Made by a program: the position numbers and the translations under genes
NCBI GenBank assembly: GCA_014905825.1
Contig: JACGCN010000036.1
Coordinates: 477,312-541,311, forward strand
Source of the DNA: Lyophyllum atratum
Lineage: Eukaryota; Basidiomycota; Agaricomycetes; Agaricales; Lyophyllaceae
Direction: 5' to 3'
DNA: 64,000 nucleotides
The notes under the pieces: generated by a model
Database searches by the model: none
Seen by the model: the letters and a program-made list of their open reading frames with translations, nothing else
Told to the model about the DNA's origin: nothing
Shown: positions 1 to 9,661 of the stretch, piece after piece
Position numbering within the stretch: position 1 is the first letter of the stretch
Layout of the letters: each line of letters begins with the position of its first letter

Positions 1-469
1 AAAAAATGATACGAAAGAAGGCAACCATAATACGAAATAGCGGAAGGTCAGAACAAGGGGAAGCGCAGCTTCAAGTGGAGCCGAGACAAGGCTCTGGGAC
101 CGGAGAGCAGGGGAAGTGACTGAAGGAAACTGGGGATGTGTGTTTGACGATGAAGACCCCCGGTTTAATGTACGCTGTCGATCACCAAGTGGACCCAATC
201 TGAAGCTGATAGATAGATGCCATTCATCGTTGCCGTCCCACTTGTTGCTAATGTAGCTTGTTCAGTGCTGACATGGCGTTAGTGGGAAGAAGGTCAAATG
301 TCCGAACACCGCAAGCAGCTACTGCGTGTTCGACGGTCAGTGTATTACCAGAAATTATTTTGTAGAAGAGGGTGAGCCAGCACTCGAGGAACGAATCGTT
401 GAATAGCAATCATAAAACTGACATGATGACATCAGTTCTCTGCAGTGGCCTCGTCGCATGAAGATACCC
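1..469. other. intergenic, nothing recognised
   Basis: I see no splice-connected coding sequence, RNA gene or repeat here. It lies downstream of the truncated minus-strand secreted-protein copy and may be its decayed 3' region. Confidence 0.4.
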
Positions 470-621
470 ATGACATCCACATCACAGTCGGGAGGCTGCA
501 CCCTACCATCGCCAAGTGAAGTGTCTTGTAGACTGTATTCATCTATGACATCCAATGACAGTCGGAAGGTTGCACTTCAGTCTCCTAGTATCGCCAAGTG
601 AGGTGTCTTGAAGACTTTATT
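470..621. repeat. imperfect tandem duplication, two units of about 70-77 bp
   Basis: Positions 470-539 and 545-621 are two imperfect copies of one segment. Both contain GACATCC, then CAGTCGG-AGG-TGCA, ATCGCCAAGTGA and GTGTCTTG-AGACT-TATT, in the same order. The second copy carries a short insertion near its middle. The repeat sits exactly where the third exon of the adjacent secreted-protein gene would be expected, so it may have helped destroy that gene. Confidence 0.7.
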
Positions 622-774
622 GCCAAGGCGTCGGATGATACACAGCTGAAATCGAATTTTAAGCCTACGGCGGCAACGCTGCAAGTGGATCGGAGGATGA
701 GTGAAGCGAGCAAGATACACGAGGCTTGACAGAAGCATTTGAAGGGGTGAGATTCTATTGACGTGATAACTTAC

Positions 775-1063
775 AGATACTTTATCGTTAATATCTTGAC
801 AGGATGATTTACATTGCTGGGGGACACCGTCCATTTCGACATGTGGGTAAGTTGCTGAGGTTTGGCGCTTGAGCAAGCCATGGAGCACCGAGTCAATCGA
901 TATGGGGGCAGGTGATGGTTTTGGGCTCGCTGGAACTGGTGCATAGAGATTCAGAGAAGGGAAATAAGTTACAGCATACAATTCTGAAGTTTTGACACCC
1001 ACCAGGAAGCGTAGCAAATATTACTGCAGCAAATGCGGAAAAAATGTGAAGCACAGCGACCAT
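775..1063 (-). pseudogene. truncated copy of small secreted Cys-rich protein
   Basis: Exon 1 (1063-1003, 61 nt) starts with a signal peptide, MVAVLHIFSAFAAVIFATLP. After a 67 bp intron, exon 2 (935-775, 161 nt) encodes a Pro-rich linker, SVLHGLLKRQT and VPQQCKSSC. These match the gene at 1932-2563 (DVLHGLLARQT, IPEQCKSSC), and both intron positions and phases are the same. Downstream of the second donor I cannot find the expected Cys-rich third exon or a hydrophobic C-terminal tail, only unrelated frames and a tandem duplication. I read it as a 3'-truncated relic. A strongly diverged but live gene is the alternative. Confidence 0.6.
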
Positions 1064-1931
1064 ATTGGGAGATAAGTCGCAAAACGTTCAGAGTAAATGT
1101 AAGTGGAGCGCCGGGAGCTCGAAGGCAGTAGCAGAAACTCCTGACTTCGGTGGTATCAGATGACGCGATGAAAAGTCTCAAGAACTTGAAGAAGAGCGAT
1201 GAGCGGCGCCAGTTGAGCTCGAGGCTCACTGGTATGGTAGGCACCGCATGGTCTTGATCAAACCTCGGCGACTTGTGGATGATGGCAATGCCGATGCGGG
1301 TGTTGTGCTTACCGTCTGGGGTCCAAGAGCAAGATCCCGAAGGCAATCTGTACCACAGTTCGACCCAGGAGAGCTCATCATGCGCTGCGCCACTACCACG
1401 AATTGACTCGCTATGTTAGCGTCGTTGAAAGGAATGCGGGAGTCTGACAGTTTGACAGCCTTTCATCAAAGTCGACTGATGAAGACATCAAGGTCTGTCA
1501 GATACATCCGTACTAGGATGGAGATTCACGCCACGGGCGTTCGTGGCCGTGGCACAATGCCTCACGAGTTCGATTTCGGCTGTGCAATAGAGAAAGACCT
1601 GTCAAAGTCACTTGATACCATCCTGGTTTCATGCGGACATACCTAAAAGCTAGACCGACTGAAGTGCCAGGGGTTGTCAAACGATTCGCAAAGTCATTGA
1701 ACAGTTCAGAGATGTACGAGGTCCGAGGAAGACGTGTGTAGGGAGCTGTAGGGAGACGACGCAGAACTCTGTCGTGTATCATCAGCAGCTCAAGACGTTG
1801 CGAAGCACAGGATCATTCAAGATTCGATCAGATTTGATCACTCAGAAAGATCAATGAAGTTGTGGTACAGTCCGCAATGTCACATTAGATCGTGCATAAG
1901 ATAGCGAGCGTTGTGAGTCGTATAGAAATGT
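1064..1931. other. intergenic, nothing recognised
   Basis: About 870 bp between two tandem members of the secreted-protein family. Short open frames exist on both strands, but none has splice context or a recognisable motif. Confidence 0.4.
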
Positions 1932-2563
1932 TCAAGCCAACGCGAGGACGCTTCCAAAAGCCACAACAGCGAGGGACCCGACGCTCATAGCCGCCAGACG
2001 CGCACCGCCATTCTTCTTAGCTGAGACAGTGATAGACTTCACGGGAGTTCCGGCAGCTTTACAACCATCGACAAGTTCTGCGGTGACAAGCCACTGTCAG
2101 ACACGACGGCAAGAAGACATTTGGGCAGAACATACGATCGACAACGGTCTGGGCGGTCTTGACATCACTGGCACTGGCCTTCGATATTCCAGCAGCGCAG
2201 TCGAAGCATTTGCTAATGCCATCCATATTGGAGTCGGTGCAGATGCATGTAGTGTCTGCGCATCCCTATGTGGGGGTTAGATTCTGCATTGACGGTCCTG
2301 AGAGGAAGGACAACGTACGCTAAGAGTTTGGATGACGGTGCAGCTACTTTTGCATTGCTCGGGAATCGCGCCCTGGTCGATAGGTGATGTCTGGCGGGCG
2401 AGGAGACCGTGAAGAACATCAGCCGGGGCGGGGTTCGCAAGGACTAAAAGTGGCGAGAATCAGATATGGCGATGAGGTTGCCCCATAAAAGTGCTAGCGT
2501 ACCTTGGACCGACATCAACAAGCTAGGGACGACAACAGACAGGAAGCGAAGGAGAGCGACCAT
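1932..2563 (-). CDS. small secreted Cys-rich protein, probably membrane/GPI-anchored
   Basis: Four exons (2563-2503, 2443-2319, 2265-2136, 2077-1932) give 153 residues. The introns are 53-59 bp with good GT-AG sites. The protein has an N-terminal signal peptide (MVALLRFLSVVVPSLLMS...), a likely processing site after LLARQ, and IPEQCKSSC. It continues with CADTTCICTD...KCFDC and a later GCKAAG. It ends in a hydrophobic tail (SVGSLAVVAFGSVLALA) typical of a GPI-attachment signal. The layout matches fungal cell-surface or effector-like proteins, but I do not recognise a named family. It is paralogous to 775-1063 and 19127-19905. The start is fixed by the signal peptide. Confidence 0.8.
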
Positions 2564-3202
2564 GATGAGTTAATGGTTGTGAAAGCGAAGCTGTGAATGG
2601 AAAGAATGTAAAAGGGTCCTGAACCAAGAAAAAGGGCTGTGATGATCTGTTAAAGCTTTATGCCCCGGCTTTTAAGTGGTTGGCGCCAGCAAATGATGAG
2701 CGCCGAAAGTGCCTCGCGCGAGGCCAACAGCACAGCCTGTGTCGTGATCCGCCTTCCTTCCGACAGGTACGGGCTCTTACGGGCAGGGGAAGGCGTCGTT
2801 TCCATCACAGCCTAGTACAAGAGTAGAGCAGAATCATAAGATACTTGTCATATGTCCATTATATCGATGCCATCATGCAATTCAGTACGGCCAAAGGCGG
2901 GCTAAAATCTTATGTAGTATCAATTGGACGCAAGACCTGCCAAGCAGCCAAACTGACCATCATCATGGCGACGAGGTATGTAGTGAGCCATAAATCAATT
3001 AGACTAGGATTGGAATGTGATAAGGGACTGCAAGGTGATTGGGGCAGCTGCACTTGAGCTTGAATTCGGAGGAGGTCAACCGCAGGTCAGAGGAGTTCAA
3101 GTTGCGTCACAAACACGAGTGTGACATTGGACGCGTCAAACACGTGCCTCAGGCTGGGGCCACTCCACTACCAACCACCACGACGCGCATGCCGAGATCA
3201 CT
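2564..3202. promoter_or_regulatory. divergent intergenic region between two genes
   Basis: It separates the minus-strand secreted protein from the plus-strand hypothetical gene, so it holds both promoters. Read toward the secreted-protein gene, a TATA-like CTTAAAAG occurs about 110 bp upstream of its ATG. No other element is claimed. Confidence 0.35.
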
Positions 3203-4848
3203 ATGGACCACGACGCTGACGACCCGGAGAAAGGCCTAGACTTACAGCAAGTAAAACAGGATGGAATAACTCCTTTCAACCGGCACAAACCTTACATTCT
3301 CAGTCGTATACGAAACTTCAATCAACTCGCAATTTCTTCCATCGGATCTGCTTTTTCTGGCCCCTTATCTGCTATGAGCTCGTATGTTCTCCAAGACGGC
3401 GCAGAAACACCCACGGCAATGGACTATGACTATGAGACGTGGGACTTTGCATATGATCTGGAGGCTGGTCAACCTGAGCCCCGAAGTCACGTCCAAAACA
3501 AAGAAGACTTCGCGTATGACGCCAGTCACGCTGTCGGAACTTCGACTCCAACACAGGCTCGCTCCAATTCGCCACTCCAATCAAATCGGCTATCAGACAT
3601 GAAGCGTATATTTAACAACTTTGCTCGCTCTCGTCATGTAGACCCCCTTGTTCAAATGCACGCCACCATTCCTCCTTCTTCATCGGAGGGTGCGCAGAAG
3701 AGCACCCAGCCACCTCATCAATACCAAGATACTCCTTCTCTGTACCTTTCATCGACTCCTTCATGGGACGAGCCCTCGGGAACGCCTCCTTTGACGCCAG
3801 ATTCCTTTGACGACCTTGCGCTCCCATCTCCAACTATACCAAGCGACTATGACTCTGATTATGATTATGAATACGACGCCATGGAATATAACCGATCCCA
3901 CTCGCATTCGCTTGAAATCAAGGAAGGAAAGAAACCCGAACGCCCCGAGGTATGCATAGCTTCTCGATGAATTGAGTGGCGCGCTCTTTCTGACGTTGGT
4001 AATACAGTGCTACGATACGTTGATCAATGACACAATCAGTAATACCTCAAATGATGTTATCGGACCCGACCTCGATGTGGCACAGAATCACCAATTGGTG
4101 GCAGTAAGAGACGAACGGGACGAATGGTACGGCCTGGAATACACACTTGAACTTAGCTGCAGGGAACGCCTTCCGTCAGATACCAAGTCAGCTGGTGAAC
4201 ACTCGAGGGTTCGTTTCGGTCTTGGCCAATTTCTCAACCACCTCCATCCTAACTTTGCCCAACAGAGCCGCGAATCCTGGGCCGCAATCCATCGAGGCAG
4301 GATCCACCCGTTCTTCGAGGACGAGGACTATCACCAGTGGAAGAACTGGCACCGCTACCTAGACCGACAGGACGAGAGGCGCAAGCACAAGCTCGGATGG
4401 GAATTCAAAGCGCGTTCCAAGGATCTGGCGTGGTTCTACGTAGACGAGATGAAGACTCGAGACGTCATGTACTGGCAGCAGGTGATCTACCCACTTATTC
4501 CATGGGGGCTGCATTTTGAAAGCTCACATGTTCTGGTTTCGCAGGAAGTATATGGTGGCGTGGGTAGGGACGTACAGGACCGCCTGGATTCTCTGGCCCA
4601 ACGCAGACCCGTAAGTCTTTCCATTTCCTCCCGAGGAACATAACATGTACCTGTCCCACAAGGACCCGTTCTTTCCACCCAAGAAGCATGGCCTCGGTTG
4701 GTACCTGAAGCGCTCATGCTCCATCGCTTGCCTCCGCGAACTTCGGCCACTGCCCGCGCTAAAACATAAGCCCAGAACCTACGGATATAACGACGCTCTC
4801 CTCGATGAATTCTCCATCGTCGACTACCCCATGTTTCTCGAAGATTGA
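3203..4848 (+). CDS. hypothetical acidic/Tyr-rich protein, 511 aa
   Basis: Three exons (3203-3949, 4008-4610, 4663-4848) join in frame with 58 and 52 bp introns and give 511 residues. The N-terminal half is low-complexity, rich in Ser, Pro, Tyr and Asp (for example DYDSDYDYEYD). It looks disordered and has several possible phosphorylation clusters. The C-terminal half (about residues 250-510) is globular and rich in Trp, Tyr, Arg and His, with WAAIHRGRIHPFFEDEDYHQ and a conserved-looking YWQQVIYPLIPWG. There is no signal peptide or membrane span. I do not recognise the family. The single clean frame across three exons and balanced composition argue for a real gene. It runs tail-to-tail with the cyclin gene. 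Confidence 0.75.
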
Positions 4849-5451
4849 TCTCCCGCATTCCCATTCATGTTTACCCCATTGTTGTACTTGTATCTGAACG
4901 GGAGCAGAAAGAGGCCCCTGTCCGAGTCTTCCCCCTTGAAGTCTAGTTCGAAACCCTATTTGTGTGTTTTGTGTAGAATCAGTGTCGTATATCCATGTCA
5001 AACCCTTCTATGTAGCATATAATGTGTCATACCTCGGCCTTCTGTATAATAAGGTTTATATTCATATTGTTGGACGGTATATCAAGGGAACATACGGATA
5101 GTAGGTATAGTAAGGCATAGTAGGTGTGTACGGTACGGCTCATGGCGGAGTCCGATGTGTAAGTAGGTATACAAGTGGGATAGGGTGTATGTGTGGGAGG
5201 GGGATAGTAATACAGAAAGCAGAGTTGGATAGATAGTAATAATGATAGTGTGCGCGTGTACGTGGTCGCAAAGACCGTCCCAGCAAAAATGTCCAAGAAA
5301 GATAATAAATGGCTAGCATGTAAGGAGCCGAAGTAATGTCCATGCATCCAGGCAAGAAAAGAGAACCAAACGGAAATTAAAATGAAGCATATAAACTCTA
5401 TGGGGTACCGGGGCTTGATGTTGGTGTAGTATCCGGAAAGCCTCTTGAAGC
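4849..5451. terminator. convergent 3' region of two genes
   Basis: These 600 bp lie between the stop codons of two converging genes and should contain both 3' UTRs and polyadenylation sites. The sequence is A/T-rich with imperfect GTAGGTA/TAGTAAGG-type simple repeats around 5095-5250. No gene is seen. Confidence 0.4.
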
Positions 5452-7069
5452 CTAGACATCGAACGTCTGCCCTCTCGACGCCGCGCTCATCCTCGAGGAC
5501 TGCACCAGCCGCCTGAACGCGCCATGGCCCTGATGCACGCCCGTCCCATCGCCCGTCGGGTCGACATAGTCCTCCAGCGGCCCCCGCTCCTTATCGTGGA
5601 CCTTCGTAGCAGCGCCCCACATCCGGCTCAAGAACCCGCCCGATAGCCCCGTGCGCGGGATACTGGGCATCGTCGAGCTGGACGGGATCCGGGCCCCGCT
5701 GTGGGTACTGGCGGGCCCGGTGCTGGGGAACGATGAGATCGATGAGGAGCGCTTGTAGTCGCGCTGCAGGCGGGCGGTGCGTGGGTTGATGAGGATGGCG
5801 GAGGAGGAGGGCGGTGCGGGGGAGGCGGCGGTGATGGTGTGCACAGAGGATGTGTCGGATGCTTTCCGGGCCCGGTTTTGGACGGGAAGGTGATGGGAGG
5901 AGCGGTGGGTGAAGGAGGGTAGGGCACGGAGGGGGTATGATTTTTTCGCTGGGGCGGATCCGAGGTCCAGTCGGGACAGGCTGACGTCGAGCTGCGGCTG
6001 CGGCTGGTACACCTGCGGCGCTTGCTCGTCTTCGGAGCTTTCGCTGTCTGAACTCATCCACCCTGACGAAGACGACGAGGATCCAGAGTCGTCGACGAGA
6101 GAACCCATCTCTGAGGATGATGATGACGAGACGGAGTCGATGCTGGCGGCGCTGAGCATGAGCGGCGGCACCGCCAAGGGTCTGCTCGCGAGTTCCTCGC
6201 CTTCCTGTACCAAGGGCGGCGATTTCGAAGAAGTGCTCTTGACTGGCGCGGGCTGAGCAACAGCGGGGACGGGAGACGAGGGTTGGGGGATCTCCTCTCC
6301 CGGTGTAGGCAGCGGTACCTGTTGAGCCTGAGCCTGAGCTGCCCTCGCCCTTCCTCCCCTCACGACCCTGTTGACTGCCGAGGCCCTGATGTTGGCGGCC
6401 TGAGTTTGGCGTGTTGCAGTCGTCATGAAGGGCGCGAAGAGCCTGCATGTCTCGGCTTCGTGGAAACGGAGATCGTAGTTCAGGAGATAGAGGAGCTGCG
6501 TCTCCATGAGATTGATCTCTGCGACGTCGAACATACCAGCGTAGCTCGCCCAGTGGCAGTTTTTCGGTGACGAGTCGTTGAGATACTTGGCTGTGACAAT
6601 GAGCGTGGCCAAGAAGACGCGGTGGCGCGTACACGGCAGCCCTAGGAGAAAGGTAGACATAAGGATGAGCGATTTTCTAAAAGGCGGTGGGCTGACCTTT
6701 GGCCATAGGGGGGAGCTTAGTGCGCAGCCGGTCCAAGTACACCAGCGTCGTCAGGAGAGTGGCCACCGAAACATTCGAGTATCGGACCAGGTGGTATATG
6801 TAGTGCTCCAAGGAAATCATCTCCGGGGCGGCGGGCGAGTCCCTTTGGTCGGCAAAGGTCACCTTCTGCGGCGTGGATGGCGGTGTTGGCAAGGCTAGCG
6901 GTGCAGAAGCCTCGCCCTCGATTTTGATGACTTTTGTTGCAAAGCGGGCAACGTATTCAATCATCTCCATCGTTATACCGTTCTCCATGAGGTGAAGCAG
7001 CTGGGGATTGTGCAGACAGTCGGGGATGAGGGAGGCGGAATTGTGGAGGCTGCGGGGACGAGCAGCCAT
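5452..7069 (-). CDS. PCL/Pho80-type cyclin
   Basis: Two exons (7069-6697, 6641-5452) give 520 residues. Residues about 60-190 form a cyclin box of the Pho80/PCL class: EHYIYHLVRYSNVSVATLLT, LVYLDRLR, then after the intron HRVFLATLIVTAKYLNDSSPKNCHWA and EINLMETQLLYLLNYDLRF. The AKYLND segment and LMExxLLxLLxxDLR helix are the family hallmarks. Such cyclins partner a Pho85/Cdk5-like kinase in cell-cycle entry or nutrient signalling. The long C-terminal tail is Ser/Pro-rich and acidic (SSSSSGWMSSDSESSEDE) and probably regulatory. The start is taken at MAARPRS. A longer in-frame start 60 nt upstream is possible but less likely. Confidence 0.88.
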
Positions 7070-8366
7070 GACGTACGGACAGAGAGATGAGAGAGTGGGA
7101 TAGTTGTATGTTTTATAATACCCCGTCAAGGGATGTATAAAAGATCGGGAAGTAGGAATGGGGAGGAGGAAACTAGAAGCAAGCCGGCGTGGTTTTAATC
7201 GTCAAATGGACCCCAGTCCTAGCATGGACAAACAAGAGGCGAACATGTCGATCACGACGTCCTCAGCGAGAAGCATGGCACCCCCCGTCCTTTTCGCCTC
7301 CAAACGGTTGAGCGTCAGGTCGTCATAGATCCAGTGTATTCTATCAAAAACTGTAGTGCATATCACTGCGAATAGATGAGCAATTGTAATATGCATCTTT
7401 GAACATAGGTATTGCTCACCACAGCTGCCATTGCGATCGAGACCAACCTCAAACAAAGGTCAACCTAGAGTGTCCGCTTTTCCGTCATAAGAGCGACGAT
7501 AACCCGGATCTTCACAGAATTCCCGTCAAAAATGAGAGATGACATGGTAAGACAGTGTCTTGCGGGGCAAAGGTGTTCAAAAGTGGGAAACGGTGAGAAG
7601 GAAAGCGGCATCGCTTGCAAATCGCTTGAAGTTCAGATAGATATGTAAATCGCGGACTTTTAAGCGGTCACATGATTGAAACGCGTCGCGTCAACCGCGA
7701 CGAATCCGAAGTTTGCCAATTATATGGGCCAAGACTCCAAGTAACAGCATGGTACGGATGTTACAATTTCCTCTCCGTGTTGCATGTGATGGATAGATCT
7801 TCCCCACTAAAATGTCGAGTTCACAACCGTGTTTGCTTTGGAAGCCATTCGCAAACATCCGAAGATGGACAAGAAAAAAAATTCCATCCCAACGTTGATC
7901 ATCTTACCATCGTTCATCGACGTCTTTCGTTTTGGTGAGTCTGCCTTCAACCTCCCTTCTCGACTCTTTTTATCATGATCGAAACCAATGGCAAAATGCC
8001 GCTCAGCATGGGGACAATAACGTCTAGCTCCAACTCCGCCTAGCACACCAACTCGTTTTGACGCGGTGTGTAGACGGGCGAAGGCGGGGCGCTACCGTGC
8101 GATGAAGGCTTTGAAGTCAAAGTTATTCTGATTCTCGCTTTTCTTTTCCTTTTCCCTGCCCATTCATGAGATACTGATTTACACTTTGTAGTGGGATTTT
8201 TATGTATTTCCACGACGGACTATAAATGTACAGTGAAGGAGGGAGTAGGGGCTTCTATTATTTGAAACCAATGAATCTATAATATACATTCCACGAGATG
8301 GATATTCTATTAAGGAAATAGTAACGTACTTGTTGAGGCGCTCTATTTCTGAATGAATGGACGCAT
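7070..8366. other. intergenic; one doubtful small ORF
   Basis: This contains the cyclin promoter and the 3' side of the carrier gene. A minus-strand open frame at 7202-7456 (VFDRIHWIYDDLTLNRLEAK) includes a possible 53 bp intron (GTGAGC...TTCGCAG). I cannot find a convincing start or family. Nothing else is recognised. Confidence 0.3.
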
Positions 8367-9661
8367 CTATTCCAAACTCTTTCGACGCTCCTCCCTCTTT
8401 GCAGCAGTGGACCGCAATAACCAGGCCAAGTTCTCATACACAACGAACGTGATGCAAGTTCCAGGTAGGACTCGAACAAGATTGGTCCCAAGACCACGAT
8501 AGAACCCACGAACACCTTCTTCCGCCCACGTCCGTTTGATAGTGGCAGGAATCGTTGGGAATCGTGCTGCGTCCGCGTTGTTCTAAGCTAATAATAAGAG
8601 CGTGTTCCAGAATAGAGGGTAAGTACGGACCTGTATCCGCGACCTGACAACTTGATAAGGGTATGTTAATGCTAGCGCCGCCAATTTGCTCGTTATAGAC
8701 ATGAAGGTATACGCTGTGTTGGACTGGGAGCCTGTGAGCCGCAGAAAATAAACAGCAAATAGAGACGTACCAATTTGTCTGCGTCTGTGTTCCACTCTCG
8801 ACCAGCCTTTTGGTACTGCCGCTTCTTCCGGTCAAAGCCCCACTTTTTCATCTTCTCATAGGCGACGAACTGTATGGCGCCAGTACTGACTCCAACCAGG
8901 GCAAGGGATGTGCCACGAAATAAACCCAATACTCCTTCCGTGCGCACAATCCTCGAGAGACCATCTGACTAAAGTTAAGCGAGTGCGGGAAGGCTCGGAT
9001 AGGGTGGACGTACCCCATAGACCCCGGTACGCTGTAGGGCAGTCGGCGCGAGTCGTGAACATCCTCACACGCACGAGCCAGAAGGGGTTGGTCAATACAG
9101 CAGTAACGGCACCTGAAATGCCAGAATTAGCATGAAAGAACGTGTCGGATCCGTCGAGGAAGGAATTGCGAACTCGCTTGAGCAGAACAGAGGAGGTATG
9201 ATCCTGCTGACAACGGTTGCGTGAGGTCACCCCCGGATGCGCGTTTCTTCAGCATGTTGTAGCTGGGAATGGATGATTAGGTCAAGCGGTGTTCTCGGGG
9301 AAGCGCACACGTACAAGAGGAAATACAATCCCCAGCTGGATGCATTTCCTGCAATGTTGGGCCCGACGCCTCGGTATAGACCTTTCCACCCCTGCTGCTG
9401 CTTGATTTCGCGAAGCGAGTACCATATGTGCTTCCCAAGGGCGCCGGTCGGGTTCGTGGTGGTCACTTGGAACTTGATCTTCAAAAGATCAAGTGGGTTC
9501 ATGCAGAGCACGGTAACGACACCTGCACCAAGTCCTGCAGCTGCATGATCCTGGAAAGCGGTACCATGCTCAGTTTCTCACCCATATGACATAACCCGAA
9601 AACGTACCAAAGCTGTGGTAGGAAAATAACTAGGTGGTTGTGGTGGATGTGTTTGCACCAT
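8367..9661 (-). CDS. mitochondrial carrier, FAD/folate transporter type (Flx1/SLC25A32-like)
   Basis: Seven exons (9661-9608, 9550-9315, 9262-9174, 9112-9014, 8964-8771, 8723-8631, 8582-8367) join in frame to 326 residues, the usual carrier length. All three mitochondrial carrier repeats are present: MNPLDLLKIKFQ, TNPFWLVRVRM and TYPYQVVRSRIQ. Each is followed by its G-loop (GWKGLYRGVGPN, GVLGLFRGTSL, GVRGFYRGLGTN). The C-terminal LPGTCITFVVYENLAWLL closely resembles the FAD/folate carriers of the inner membrane, and TNPFW fits that subfamily. Substrate assignment rests on this resemblance. The third intron has a weak donor (GTTCGC), but the frame requires it. Confidence 0.88.

Noticed and set aside
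5591..6634. Second long minus-strand frame overlapping the cyclin
   Set aside because: Arg/His-rich composition typical of a GC-rich off-frame; the cyclin frame carries the motifs and splices correctly.
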